From contig DDNC01000002.1 in assembly GCA_002340985.1 (NCBI GenBank), positions 282,330-346,329 of the forward strand: a stretch of 64,000 nt of DNA, given 5' to 3'. The notes under the pieces were generated by a model that saw only the letters and a list, made by a program, of their open reading frames with translations, was not told the DNA's origin and made no database searches. Origin of the DNA: Firmicutes bacterium UBA2530 (GTDB lineage: Bacteria > Bacillota > Clostridia > Tissierellales > Sedimentibacteraceae). Positions within the stretch are counted from its first letter, which is position 1. Each line of letters starts with the position of its first letter. Shown here piece by piece: positions 1-8,765 of this stretch. Position numbers and translations under genes: made by a program.

Positions 1-638
1 TAGGTATCTCTGAATTTTTTAAAATATCCTCTTGTCATTATGACCTTAGCGCCTGATTTAAACTCTATAACTCTGCTGTCATTTTCCGAACGTTGTATTT
101 TATGGATATTACAAATATTTACAATAACTCCGATGCAGCATTTAGCAAAATATTTTCTGTTGATTTCGGCATTTACCTTTCCTATATTCTTTGAAATAAT
201 TTCCGTATCTCCGTTTGTCAGGTGCATTATAGTTTTTTTATTATCGCTTTGGATGTAATCTATTTCTTCGTAAGGAATTTTACGTGTGAAACTGCGGTGA
301 GTTACGGTATATTCTCCGGAGGAGTAAAAGCTTGCCAGCTCTCTGTTTCTGATAAGCTTCGCGTCTATTTCCTCAGGCGTGGGCGGAAAGCCTAAGATGC
401 CTGTAATAATATGAGAAACAGGCATGCTGCCGTCTTTAATTACATAAGTGGTGCTGCCGTCCAGACACGCCACAATAAGCCGGTAACTGCTGTTGAGCAA
501 ATAATTTTTCATCAGCTGCTGCAGATTTGATAAATAGTGAATATTAAATGAAATTTTGTTTTTCTTAAGGGGCTTCTGCAATGCTTCTTCCAAGATTTTA
601 CGCTCTTCGGCACTGCCGTACAATAATATTTTCAGCAT
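1..638 (-). CDS. LytTR-domain response-regulator-like protein (partial)
   Basis: Open on the minus strand from ATG at 636-638 to the window edge (212 codons read); the last two bases (TA) could begin a stop codon or continue. The N-terminal ~100 residues are weakly receiver-like but show no clear phosphoacceptor pocket. Residues ~118-212 read as a LytTR DNA-binding domain: 'KIPYEEIDYIQSDNK', a 'LTNGDTEII' strand, an 'F-x-KCCIGVIVN' helix and a terminal 'GAKVIMTRGYFKKF'. LytTR proteins bind direct repeats upstream of target genes as transcription activators. The ribosome site is GGGAGTGG just before ATG. No partner histidine kinase is visible. The fold call is from motif reading alone. Confidence 0.72.
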   Translation of the reverse strand, partial: MLKILLYGSAEERKILEEALQKPLKKNKISFNIHYLSNLQQLMKNYLLNSSYRLIVACLDGSTTYVIKDGSMPVSHIITGILGFPPTPEEIDAKLIRNRELASFYSSGEYTVTHRSFTRKIPYEEIDYIQSDNKKTIMHLTNGDTEIISKNIGKVNAEINRKYFAKCCIGVIVNICNIHKIQRSENDSRVIEFKSGAKVIMTRGYFKKFRDT

Positions 639-755
639 GAACACCACTCCCATATAGTAGTGTTATCATTGTACTCCACAATGTATTAATTGTTACAACT
701 TATTTTGTTTTTTAAATTTTGGTGCATTTCTGATCAGCTTTGTATTTGTCTGAAG

Positions 756-870
756 ATGGGATTTTTCATGGGCTTGACTAAACCTTACAATTATGCTAAT
801 GAAGCTGCAATTTCGGCACCTACGGCAAAGCAATGGCTGTCCGTACTGGTTTCTTCCGGCATGGTTGATT
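756..870 (+). pseudogene. remnant of a DUF4143-type AAA ATPase gene
   Basis: A short reading frame contains 'ISAPTAKQWLSVLVSSGMV', which matches the winged-helix stretch after the AAA domain of DUF4143-family ATPases (typical 'ISAPTAKQWLSIL..SGI'). Nothing upstream gives the Walker motifs, and the frame ends soon after the match, so this looks like a decayed fragment and not a gene. There is no ribosome site. The identification rests on about 25 residues. Confidence 0.5.
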
Positions 871-955
871 TAATGCTGCGCATAAAACAGCTGGTGCTGA
901 GGACATGAAAATAAGTCAGGGTAAATTGTTGATCTGATTGTTCAATATATTGCGG

Positions 956-984
956 TTGACATAGAATTACGTTAATAGTACAAT
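956..984 (+). promoter_or_regulatory. sigma-A promoter of the surface protein/ECF operon
   Basis: TTGACA (956-961), a 17-nt spacer and TACAAT (979-984). A start near 991 would give a leader of about 250 nt before the first gene at 1243. Confidence 0.75.
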
Positions 985-1063
985 ATAGGTAACTATATGA
1001 TTATACTTAATGCAGTCACTTAAGGGTAAGAAATAACACGTATCAAGTTAATAGATGTGTCGA

Positions 1064-1118
1064 CCGGAAAACCGGAGATGTTGTTCTATCTTTTTAGAAT
1101 GGAATCTTCGGCTTTTTT
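1064..1118 (+). terminator. leader intrinsic terminator with an alternative hairpin (attenuator-like)
   Basis: CCGGAGAT (1072-1079) pairs with ATCTTCGG (1104-1111), with an inner TTCTA/TAGAA stem, then C and six T residues: an intrinsic terminator 125 nt before the first gene. Just upstream CCGG (1064-1067), AAAA and CCGG (1072-1075) form a competing hairpin that would take the terminator's 5' arm. The leader also has an ACAC..ATC/GAT..GTGT stem (1036-1060). This looks like conditional termination. I could not match it to a known riboswitch; no cobalamin-riboswitch B12 box (GCCACTG) is seen. Confidence 0.6.
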
Positions 1119-1242
1119 GTATGTATAATTACAATGAAAATGAAATTAAGGTCACATTTAGTTATAGCGTCATTATAAGCGCTGTTTATAATTTATACTT
1201 GTCCAAGGTAGTTAAATTGTTATTTCAGGAGGGAGTTTTAAA

Positions 1243-2916
1243 ATGAAGGTTATTAAAAAAGTATTGTTAATATTCATTGTCAGCATGATGATTATTACGA
1301 GTATGGCAGTTCCCGCTTTTGGAGCAGTCAATGATGCAATTCTTGATGCTGCCATAAAGGATACGGCAGCATATATGTACAAGACAGTTTCAAATCCGCA
1401 GGTGGGATCTATAGGCGGAGAGTGGGCTGTATTGGGTCTTGCACGTTCCGGTTATTATGTGCCTGAAGAATATTATGAAAAGTATTATGCTACGGTAGAA
1501 GCATATGTTAAATCACTGGACGGAAAACTGCATGATAAGAAGTATACGGAGTATTCCAGGGTTATAGTTGCATTGTCCTCCATAGGCAAGGATGCCAGAG
1601 ATGTGGGAGGCTATGATTTAACCAGGGCACTTGGTGATTATGACAAAACAATCTGGCAGGGAATGAATGGTCCTATATGGGCTCTTATTGCCCTTGATTC
1701 GGGAAGCTACCCCATGCCACAGAATCCGGAGGCCAAAACTCAGGCTACACGAGAAATGTATATACAAAGAATACTTGAATGCCAGCTGTCAGACGGGGGG
1801 TGGTCTTTATTTGGTGGAACTGCAGCAGCAACCTCCGGTGACAGAGTGTCGGATCCTGACATTACAGGAATGGCATTGCAGGCTTTGGCGAAGTACCAAG
1901 ATAAACCTGAGGTTAAAAAAGCAACAGAAGAGGCACTGGAGTGCATGTCAAAAAAACAAAGCGCACAGGGCGGCTTCTCAAGCTGGGGAACTTCAAATTC
2001 CGAAAGCTGCGTACAAATGATTGTTGCCATTTGTGAATTGGGAGTGCCATTGGATGATTCAAGATTTGTAAAAAACGGAAATACCATGCTGGATAACCTT
2101 ATGACGTTTTATTTAAAGGGCAAGGGCTTCCTGCATACGGCAAATGGCAACGGCTCCAATCAAATGGCCTCAGAACAAGCCTTTTATGGACTCGTTGCTG
2201 CTCAGAGAGCACACCAGGAAAAAAACAGCCTGTATCGTATGAATGATTCTCTGAAAATAAAAGGGATGGCTGAAGCAGCTGCGCCGGGCAGCGGTCTGCC
2301 TGACAAGAACAAGGATATTACTTACAGACCAATTACTTTACCGGGACGTACCTTTGATGATATAACCGGAGTTCATGCTCATAAAAATCAACCTGCCATT
2401 GAGGCGCTGGCATCAAGAGGAATTATAAACGGAAAGACAGAAAATAGGTTTGATCCAGAAGCAACTATGACTCGCGCAGAGTTTGCAACCATAGTGGTGC
2501 AGAGCCTTGGACTTAAGCCTGTTTCAAATGATAAATTTGCGGATGTTACTTTTTCTGACTGGTATGCTCCTTATGTAGGGACTGCCGGCAGCTATGGCAT
2601 AGTAAACGGAACATCCGAAACAACATTTAATCCTAATGGAACTATTTCAAGGCAGGAGGCCGCAGCTATGGTGGCAAGGGCTGCAAAGCTGTGCGGTATG
2701 GAGACTGAGACGGAGGTCGGAATGATACGTGATGTGCTGGCTCAATTCGGAGATTATGTAAAAACAGCAGAGTGGTCACGTGAAGCCCTGGCATTCTGTT
2801 ACAATAAAAATATACTGGATCAGTCAGATCTGGAAATAAGACCAAATGATAATATTCTGAGGTCTGAAATTGCACAGATGCTGTTCAACATGCTGGGCTC
2901 GGCAAATCTGCTGTAG
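1243..2916 (+). CDS. secreted alpha/alpha-barrel (prenyltransferase-like repeat) protein with SLH domains
   Basis: 557 aa. A signal peptide (residues 1-28, 'MKVIKKVLLIFIVS..AFG') is followed by a helical-repeat region (~30-350) with repeat signatures 'DGGWSLFGG' and 'QGGFSSWGT', typical of prenyltransferase/terpene-cyclase-like alpha6/alpha6 barrels. Three S-layer homology modules follow, near residues 370-425 ('RAEFATIVVQSLGL'), 430-485 ('RQEAAAMVARAAKL') and 494-555 ('RSEIAQMLFNMLG'), so the protein should sit on the cell wall. The start has AGGAGGG 8 nt upstream. First gene of an operon with a DUF4430 protein and an ECF transporter. Transcobalamin and intrinsic factor have the same kind of barrel at their N-terminus; the ligand role here is inferred from that and the operon. 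Confidence 0.8.
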   Translation: MKVIKKVLLIFIVSMMIITSMAVPAFGAVNDAILDAAIKDTAAYMYKTVSNPQVGSIGGEWAVLGLARSGYYVPEEYYEKYYATVEAYVKSLDGKLHDKKYTEYSRVIVALSSIGKDARDVGGYDLTRALGDYDKTIWQGMNGPIWALIALDSGSYPMPQNPEAKTQATREMYIQRILECQLSDGGWSLFGGTAAATSGDRVSDPDITGMALQALAKYQDKPEVKKATEEALECMSKKQSAQGGFSSWGTSNSESCVQMIVAICELGVPLDDSRFVKNGNTMLDNLMTFYLKGKGFLHTANGNGSNQMASEQAFYGLVAAQRAHQEKNSLYRMNDSLKIKGMAEAAAPGSGLPDKNKDITYRPITLPGRTFDDITGVHAHKNQPAIEALASRGIINGKTENRFDPEATMTRAEFATIVVQSLGLKPVSNDKFADVTFSDWYAPYVGTAGSYGIVNGTSETTFNPNGTISRQEAAAMVARAAKLCGMETETEVGMIRDVLAQFGDYVKTAEWSREALAFCYNKNILDQSDLEIRPNDNILRSEIAQMLFNMLGSANLL

Positions 2917-2934
2917 TACCGGAGGTCTTGAATA

Positions 2935-3915
2935 ATGAAAATAACGAAAAACAAGGTTATTGCCCTTGTATTAATTTTAATAATTCTCGCAGCAGCTTTC
3001 TGGTACGGCGGGAACGCTCCGGGCCTGCAGGGCTGGAATGTGAGCCAGACGTCCAGGGACAGCTTTTCTGATACGGCAGGCGCTCCTATGGGCGGTCAGG
3101 AGGTTCCGATTTCAGATGATAAAAGTGGTGAGAATAAAACCGATAATAAAGAAGATAAAGAAAAAACAAAGGAACCAGAAAAGGCGGAGAAAGCAGAAGA
3201 AACAGAAAATATAGAAAGTAAGACTGCGGAAGATGAAAAACCCGCAGAAAAACCTGAAGAAATTGAGGTCCGTCCCGGTGGAATTGAAGGAGGGCTGTCT
3301 GCTTCTGATAAGGTAGAGCTTGCCAAGGAGCTGGCAGGCGGAAGCTCATCCCCCGGTGTTGAAAAGGGTTCAAAGGATTATTCGGAATCGCTGGGCATGG
3401 TTATTGACACAGTGACTGGAAAGGACAAATATTTGACTGACCCGGTGCCTGAAGGCAAGCCCATACCTGTAGAGCCGCAGAACACCACCATAACAGATGT
3501 GGAGCGAACCTGCACTCTGTCTGTAAGGTGTGATACCATTCTGAATAATATAGATTGGCTTGATCCTGAAAAAGTGGAACTTGTGCCTGAGGACGGTGTA
3601 ATATTTGCGACAAAGACAGTGACATTTTATGAAGGGGAAAGTGTTTTTAATGTGCTGCACAGAGAGATGAAGAAGGCGAAAATACATATGGAGTTTATGA
3701 ATACTCCTATGTACAATTCCGTATATATCGAAGGCATAAACAATCTGTATGAATTTGACTGCGGAGAGCTTTCGGGATGGATGTACAAGGTTAACGGCTG
3801 GTTTCCCAATTATGGCTGTTCACGGTATCAGCTTAAAGAGGGAGATATAATAGAATGGGTTTATACCTGTGACCTTGGAGTTGATGTGGGTGGATTTTAC
3901 TCTGTAGGGGATTAG
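2935..3915 (+). CDS. membrane-anchored DUF4430 (transcobalamin-like C-terminal domain) protein
   Basis: 326 aa. An N-terminal hydrophobic segment (residues 8-24) is an uncleaved anchor or signal. A charged Glu/Lys/Pro-rich linker spans ~55-115 and is low complexity. The C-terminal ~100 residues form the DUF4430 domain: 'SVFNVLHREMKK', 'CGELSGWMYKVNGWFPN', 'YQLKEGDIIEWVYT'. DUF4430 is related to the beta domain that closes over cobalamin in transcobalamin and intrinsic factor. Ribosome site GGAGG; 18 nt after the barrel protein and 2 nt before EcfT, so one transcription unit. It likely captures ligand outside the cell for the ECF transporter. The ligand is not shown by sequence. Confidence 0.8.
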   Translation: MKITKNKVIALVLILIILAAAFWYGGNAPGLQGWNVSQTSRDSFSDTAGAPMGGQEVPISDDKSGENKTDNKEDKEKTKEPEKAEKAEETENIESKTAEDEKPAEKPEEIEVRPGGIEGGLSASDKVELAKELAGGSSSPGVEKGSKDYSESLGMVIDTVTGKDKYLTDPVPEGKPIPVEPQNTTITDVERTCTLSVRCDTILNNIDWLDPEKVELVPEDGVIFATKTVTFYEGESVFNVLHREMKKAKIHMEFMNTPMYNSVYIEGINNLYEFDCGELSGWMYKVNGWFPNYGCSRYQLKEGDIIEWVYTCDLGVDVGGFYSVGD

Positions 3916-3917
3916 TT

Positions 3918-4808
3918 ATGAGAGATACGTTTTCTGATTATCATCCCCTTGTAAATTTTTTATATTTTGGATTTATATTTGCATTTTCCATGGTGTTCAT
4001 GCACCCTGTATGCCTTGTTATTTCAATTGTATGTGCATTTATATATTCTATAATTTTAAAGGGTAAAAGAGCGGTGAAGTTTAACTTCGCCTTCCTTTTG
4101 CCCACTATGCTTGTTACAGCACTCATAAATCCTGCATTTAATCACGAGGGAGCAACTATAATCACATATCTTCATACGGGAAATCCATTAACGCTTGAGT
4201 CTATTGTCTACGGCATTGCGGCATCCTGCCTGCTGTCAGCGATGGTATGCTGGTTTTCCTGCTACAACGAGGTTATGACATCCGATAAATTTGTATATTT
4301 ATTCGGCAGGATTATACCTGCCATGTCCCTTGTTTTGTCCATGGCTCTCAGATTTGTGCCCAAATTCAAAGCGCAGGTTAAGGTTGTGTCCAACGCTCAA
4401 AGGTGCATAGGCAGGGATGTTTCCAACGGCAGTATTTTACAGCGAGCACGCCATGGTATTACTATTTTGTCCATAATGATTACCTGGGCTTTGGAAAATG
4501 CCATAGAAACGTCGGACAGCATGAGGAGCAGGGGCCACGGTCTTCCCGGAAGAACAGCCTTTTCTATCTACAGCCTTGAAAAAAGAGATAAGTCAGCACT
4601 TGCCGCAATAGGACTCCTTGGTTGTTACGTGCTGGCGGGAGGTATTGCGGGAGGCTTAAAATGGAGATATTTTCCAACAATGAGGGGAAACGGGATTAAT
4701 TTCTTTACAATAAGCTTGTGGATTTCATATACGGTGCTTTGCCTTGTACCGGTAATCGTACGTATTGAGGAGGAAAGACAGTGGAAAGCTACGCAATTAA
4801 AAATTTAA
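3918..4808 (+). CDS. ECF transporter transmembrane protein EcfT
   Basis: 296 aa. Several membrane segments occur in the N-terminal half and near the C-terminus. The cytoplasmic coupling region has the EcfT signature 'SMRSRGHGLPGRTAF' (residues ~200-214) and 'ITWALENAIETSDSM' before it, which dock on the EcfA ATPases. EcfT links ATP hydrolysis to movement of the substrate-binding S component. The start follows the previous stop with 2 nt between. The 3' end overlaps the next gene by 28 bp, showing translational coupling. Confidence 0.85.
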   Translation: MRDTFSDYHPLVNFLYFGFIFAFSMVFMHPVCLVISIVCAFIYSIILKGKRAVKFNFAFLLPTMLVTALINPAFNHEGATIITYLHTGNPLTLESIVYGIAASCLLSAMVCWFSCYNEVMTSDKFVYLFGRIIPAMSLVLSMALRFVPKFKAQVKVVSNAQRCIGRDVSNGSILQRARHGITILSIMITWALENAIETSDSMRSRGHGLPGRTAFSIYSLEKRDKSALAAIGLLGCYVLAGGIAGGLKWRYFPTMRGNGINFFTISLWISYTVLCLVPVIVRIEEERQWKATQLKI

Positions 4809-7534
4809 CATTCTCCTATCCTGAGCAGGAAAGATTAGTATTAAATGACGTATCCCTTACAATAGAAAGAGGACAGTTTGTTGTGCTGTGCGGTCCATCG
4901 GGCTGTGGAAAAACAACGCTTCTCAGGCAGCTTAAGACGGTGCTGGCGCCTCACGGCGTAAAAAGCGGGACGATTTCCTTTGAAGGAGTTTCTCTGGAAG
5001 AAATGAGCCACGAGGAACAGTCCTCACGCATAGGCTTTGTGCTGCAAAGCCCGGAAAACCAAATAGTTACGGACAAGGTGTGGCATGAACTTGCCTTCGG
5101 ACTGGAGAGCCTTGGTCTGGATACACCCTCCATACGTCTCAGAGTTGCTGAAATGGCATCATTTTTTGGTATACAAAACTGGTTTTATAAAAATGTTACA
5201 GAGCTCTCGGGAGGACAAAAACAGCTTTTAAACCTGGCGGCCATAATGGCAATGCAGCCCTCAGTTTTAATTCTGGACGAGCCCACCAGTCAGCTGGACC
5301 CCATAGCTGCTTCAGATTTTCTTGCTACTGTTGGCAAAATAAACAGGGAGCTGGGAACCACGGTTATTTTAACGGAGCACAGGCTGGAGGAGGCTATGCC
5401 CTTGGCTGATAGGGCATTGGTAATGGATGGCGGAAGTATTATTTTTGATGGCAGTCCAAGAGCGGTAGGGCAGTCCCTTGGAAGGGAAAATCACAGGATG
5501 TTTCTTGCCATGCCTGTACCCATGAGAGTGTATGCGGGTGTTGAAAACAGCCTTGACTGCCCCATAACGGTGAGAGAGGGCAGGCAGTGGCTGGATGCAT
5601 TTGCAGCAGATAATTCAGTTAATCCTGTTTTTGCGGATAAATCTGCTGTCGCAGAAGCTAAAGGCAATGAAGCAATAAGCATCACAGATGCATGGTTCCG
5701 ATACGAGAAGGATTTGCCTGATGTTGTCAAGGGTGTGAGCTTGAAGGTGCAAAAGGGAGAATTCTTAGCAATATTGGGCGGAAACGGTACAGGAAAAACA
5801 ACCACTCTTTCATTGCTGTCCGGAATCAACCGACCATACAGAGGCATGGTAATGCTTTACGGAAGGGAGCTCCACACAATTCCGGAAAATGAAAAATTCA
5901 GCGGTCTGTTAGGAGTATTGCCCCAAAATCCGCAGGCGTTGTTTGTTAAAAAAACTGTTGAGCTGGACTTATATGAAATGCTTAAGGGACGTAGGTTAAC
6001 AGCTGATGAACGCCAAAAGTATGTTATGCGAACCGCATCTCTTTGCAGATTAGATGGTCTCATGAATCAACATCCCTATGATCTGTCAGGTGGAGAGCAG
6101 CAGCGTGCGGCATTGGCAAAGGTTCTGCTGCTTGAGCCTGAAATTCTGCTTCTGGACGAGCCCACAAAAGGCATGGATGCAGAGTTTAAGCAGATATTTG
6201 CAGGTATTTTAAATAATCTCCTGAAAAAGGGAGTCACCATTGTAATGGTAAGCCACGATATTGAATTTTGTGCAAAATATGCAAGCAGATGCGCCTTATT
6301 TTTTGACGGCGGAATCGTAACAGACGGTAATCCAAGGCAGTTTTTTTCAGGCAACAGCTTTTACACCACCGCGGCAAACCGAATGGCAAGGCACATGCTT
6401 TCCGAAGCGGTTACGGCTGAGGATATCATAATGGCATGTGGAGGTAGTCCTGCACCCGAGGAAGAGACGGACCTCGGTGATGATGATTATACTGATGAGC
6501 AGGATAAACCGGATAAATCAAATAAGATAGAAGATTCCGGAAGTAAAACCGCATCTACTGAGAAAAGCCCGTCAATAATAAAGAGGATAACCTCAGTTGC
6601 TTCACTTATAGTTCTTTTGTTGACTGCCCAGAGGCTGTTTCCAATTGTATCACGTTTTGCATGGGCAGGACTTAAGGGAGAGCTTTCAGCTATGGGGGAC
6701 TTTATTGCAGTCCAGCAGTGGACGTATTCAGGTATGCTTGTTTCATTTGTTATTTCAGCAACTGCATTTTGTATGTCAGTATTTGCGAAGAGCAATGTGC
6801 CGCAATCTGTTATACAGGTTCAAAGAGATAAGCGGCAGCTTTCAAAACGTACTGTAACGGCTGCGGTCCTCATATTGCTTCTCATACCTCTTACCATATA
6901 CATAGGTGTTTTTTACTTAGGAGACCGCAAATATTACTTCATATCTCTGCTGATTATTTTGGAGACAATGCTTCCCTTTGTTATGATTTTTGAGGGACGT
7001 AAGCCACAGGCAAGGGAGCTGGTGATTATTGCCTCACTGTGCGGAATAGGAGTTGCAGGAAGGGCAGCTTTTTTTATGCTTCCTCAGTTTAAGCCTGTTG
7101 CTGCCATGGTAATAATATCGAGTGTAGCCTTCGGAGGTGAGAGCGGGTTTTTAGTAGGAGCAATGACCATGTTCCTGTCCAATATGCTTTACGGTCAGGG
7201 ACCTTGGACGCCATGGCAGATGTTTGCTATGGGAGTCATAGGATTCTTGTCGGGTGTTTTGTTCCGCAAGGGGCTGCTGAGAAGGGACAGAGTTTCACTT
7301 GCGGTATTTGGAGGAGTATCTGTATTCCTTGTTTACGGAGGCATTATGAATCCAGCATCTGTTTTGATGTTTCAATCAAAGGTATCATGGCCAATGATTA
7401 TCACATCCTGGGTTACGGGAGCGCCATTTGACCTGATTCATGCTGCTGCAACGGTATTTTTTCTGCTGGTCATGGGAGAGCCCATGCTGGAAAAGCTTGA
7501 CCGCATAAAGGTTAAGTACGGGCTTGTGGAGTAA
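4781..7534 (+). CDS. fused EcfA-EcfA' ATPases with C-terminal ECF S component
   Basis: 917 aa, GTG start with GAGGAGG upstream. The first ABC domain (~1-240) has Walker A 'GPSGCGKTT' (38-46), signature 'LSGGQKQ' and Walker B 'LILDEP'. The second (~300-535) has 'GGNGTGKTT' (~332), 'LSGGEQQR' and 'LLLDEP'. An acidic linker (~555-605) joins them to a ~300-residue integral membrane part with about eight hydrophobic segments and the block 'GRAAFFMLPQFKPVAA' followed by 'GQGPWTPWQMFAMGVIG', which resembles ECF S components of vitamin type. A complete transporter is therefore made from two polypeptides. Having both ATPases and the S component in one chain is uncommon, since these are usually separate genes. 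The substrate is inferred from the two upstream binding proteins. Confidence 0.85.
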   Translation: MESYAIKNLTFSYPEQERLVLNDVSLTIERGQFVVLCGPSGCGKTTLLRQLKTVLAPHGVKSGTISFEGVSLEEMSHEEQSSRIGFVLQSPENQIVTDKVWHELAFGLESLGLDTPSIRLRVAEMASFFGIQNWFYKNVTELSGGQKQLLNLAAIMAMQPSVLILDEPTSQLDPIAASDFLATVGKINRELGTTVILTEHRLEEAMPLADRALVMDGGSIIFDGSPRAVGQSLGRENHRMFLAMPVPMRVYAGVENSLDCPITVREGRQWLDAFAADNSVNPVFADKSAVAEAKGNEAISITDAWFRYEKDLPDVVKGVSLKVQKGEFLAILGGNGTGKTTTLSLLSGINRPYRGMVMLYGRELHTIPENEKFSGLLGVLPQNPQALFVKKTVELDLYEMLKGRRLTADERQKYVMRTASLCRLDGLMNQHPYDLSGGEQQRAALAKVLLLEPEILLLDEPTKGMDAEFKQIFAGILNNLLKKGVTIVMVSHDIEFCAKYASRCALFFDGGIVTDGNPRQFFSGNSFYTTAANRMARHMLSEAVTAEDIIMACGGSPAPEEETDLGDDDYTDEQDKPDKSNKIEDSGSKTASTEKSPSIIKRITSVASLIVLLLTAQRLFPIVSRFAWAGLKGELSAMGDFIAVQQWTYSGMLVSFVISATAFCMSVFAKSNVPQSVIQVQRDKRQLSKRTVTAAVLILLLIPLTIYIGVFYLGDRKYYFISLLIILETMLPFVMIFEGRKPQARELVIIASLCGIGVAGRAAFFMLPQFKPVAAMVIISSVAFGGESGFLVGAMTMFLSNMLYGQGPWTPWQMFAMGVIGFLSGVLFRKGLLRRDRVSLAVFGGVSVFLVYGGIMNPASVLMFQSKVSWPMIITSWVTGAPFDLIHAAATVFFLLVMGEPMLEKLDRIKVKYGLVE

Positions 7535-7557
7535 CATAAAAAAACTTATGGGAGGAG

Positions 7558-7592
7558 CTTTTTACAGGCAATTGTCTCTTCACTGTAAAAAG
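7558..7592 (+). terminator. hairpin after the ECF operon
   Basis: CTTTTTACAG (7558-7567) pairs with CTGTAAAAAG (7583-7592). The downstream tract is only loosely T-rich, so this is a weak terminator or processing hairpin. Confidence 0.4.
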
Positions 7593-7668
7593 TTAAATAA
7601 TTTTAATTTATGCCTTGAATTTCTTGAAAAAAGATGTTACCGTATTACAAAAAAACATGGAGAAGATT

Positions 7669-8634
7669 ATGGCATTAAAGCACAAAAGGGATCCGCTCAT
7701 ATATCAAGGAAAAAATAAAAATGAAAATTATTTTGAAGGATGGTACTTTAAGCACGTATCAAGTGATTTAAACAATGCACTAAGTATAATACCTGGGATT
7801 TCCAAAAACAAACAAGACTCCCATGCATTTATTCAAGTCATCCTGCTGTTTAAAAACAATGGAAAGCTAGCTCTCAAGAGCCACTATTTTAAATTTTCGC
7901 CTAAAGAATTTGAATTTACCGAGTCTCCATTTTCATTAATAATTAATAGGAATATTTTTTCAAGAAAAGGTATTAAGCTTAATTTAATAGATAATGAATA
8001 CTCAATAGAGGGAAGTATAAGTTATTCAGATCTTGCTGATATCAGAAGGAACATTCTTTCTCCAAATGCAATGGGTTTTTTCGCTTACATGCCATTCATG
8101 GAATGCTATCATGACATCATCAGTATGAATCATGATCTAACAGGCAATATCTCTATTAATAACCTAAATTTCGATTTTAATAATGGTAAGGGATATATAG
8201 AAAAAGATTGCGGAATATCATTTCCAAAAGAATATATATGGCTTCAATCAAATCATTTTGATGGTTCTAATGCAAGCATAATGTTTTCGCTTGCACATAT
8301 TCCATTTCTGGGTACAGCATTTCAAGGATTTATATGTAATCTAGCTGTTGATGGCAAGGAATACAGATTTGCAACCTACAATAAAAGCAAGATAATCAAA
8401 ACAATTTATGGAGAAGAATTCTTGGAATTCATCATAATAAGGGGAAATTACAAGCTTGTTATAAAAGCAGGAATAAGTCAAGACATTGGCTTATTAAGGG
8501 CACCTGCAAATGGGTTAATGAATGTTCCGGTAAAAGAAGGTCTTTCAGGCGATGTGGATTTAAAGCTGTTTAACGGTACAAGGATGTTGTTTAAAGGCTC
8601 AAGTAAGGTTTGTGCTATTGAAATACAAAGGTAA
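7669..8634 (+). CDS. tocopherol cyclase-like family protein
   Basis: 321 aa from ATG at 7669. An upstream TTG (7615) and ATG (7657) are in frame, but GGAG 6 nt before 7669 favours the start chosen. Family marks are 'NENYFEGWYFKHVS' near the N-terminus, 'KGYIEKDCGISFPKEYIW' (residues ~165-182) and 'AFQGFICNLAVDGKEYRF'. This fits the tocopherol-cyclase-like beta-sandwich family (PF14249). In plants the family closes the chromanol ring of vitamin E; the bacterial members have unknown substrates and an anaerobe is not expected to make tocopherol. No signal peptide. It lies 134 bp after the ECF operon and ahead of hutH, which has its own promoter. Confidence 0.72.
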   Translation: MALKHKRDPLIYQGKNKNENYFEGWYFKHVSSDLNNALSIIPGISKNKQDSHAFIQVILLFKNNGKLALKSHYFKFSPKEFEFTESPFSLIINRNIFSRKGIKLNLIDNEYSIEGSISYSDLADIRRNILSPNAMGFFAYMPFMECYHDIISMNHDLTGNISINNLNFDFNNGKGYIEKDCGISFPKEYIWLQSNHFDGSNASIMFSLAHIPFLGTAFQGFICNLAVDGKEYRFATYNKSKIIKTIYGEEFLEFIIIRGNYKLVIKAGISQDIGLLRAPANGLMNVPVKEGLSGDVDLKLFNGTRMLFKGSSKVCAIEIQR

Positions 8635-8692
8635 CTAACAGTAGTGAGGAATAAAAAAATTACTATTTATTGCTGATCAGGTACTCCTTTGA

Positions 8693-8721
8693 TTGACAAA
8701 CTCGTAAAATTATACTATAAT
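8693..8721 (+). promoter_or_regulatory. hutH promoter
   Basis: Perfect consensus TTGACA (8693-8698), 17-nt spacer, TATAAT (8716-8721). Transcription would begin near 8728 and run directly into the NAG-triplet tract and the terminator, as expected of a promoter controlled by antitermination. Confidence 0.9.
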
Positions 8722-8734
8722 TTAATTAAAGAAA

Positions 8735-8765
8735 CAGCCTATAGAAATAAGACATTAGGAGGCAG
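8735..8765 (+). promoter_or_regulatory. HutP RNA-binding site (five NAG triplets at 4-nt spacing)
   Basis: CAG (8735-8737), TAG (8742-8744), AAG (8749-8751), TAG (8756-8758) and CAG (8763-8765) are separated by exactly 4 nt each. HutP of Bacillus subtilis binds NAG triplets with 4-nt spacers when loaded with L-histidine and Mg2+. The third triplet lies inside the 5' arm of the leader terminator, so binding would block its folding and let transcription enter hutH. A hutP gene lies at 57745-58179. Confidence 0.88.

Noticed and set aside
690..755. Start of the 72-codon ORF at 690
   Set aside because: Only its middle resembles a protein family; no ribosome site and no upstream domain, so it is called a remnant.
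985..1242. Cobalamin riboswitch before the ECF operon
   Set aside because: No B12 box and the leader before the terminator is too short for the aptamer.
1055..1246. 63-codon plus-strand ORF before the surface protein gene
   Set aside because: It spans the leader terminator, lacks a ribosome site and shows no protein-like composition.
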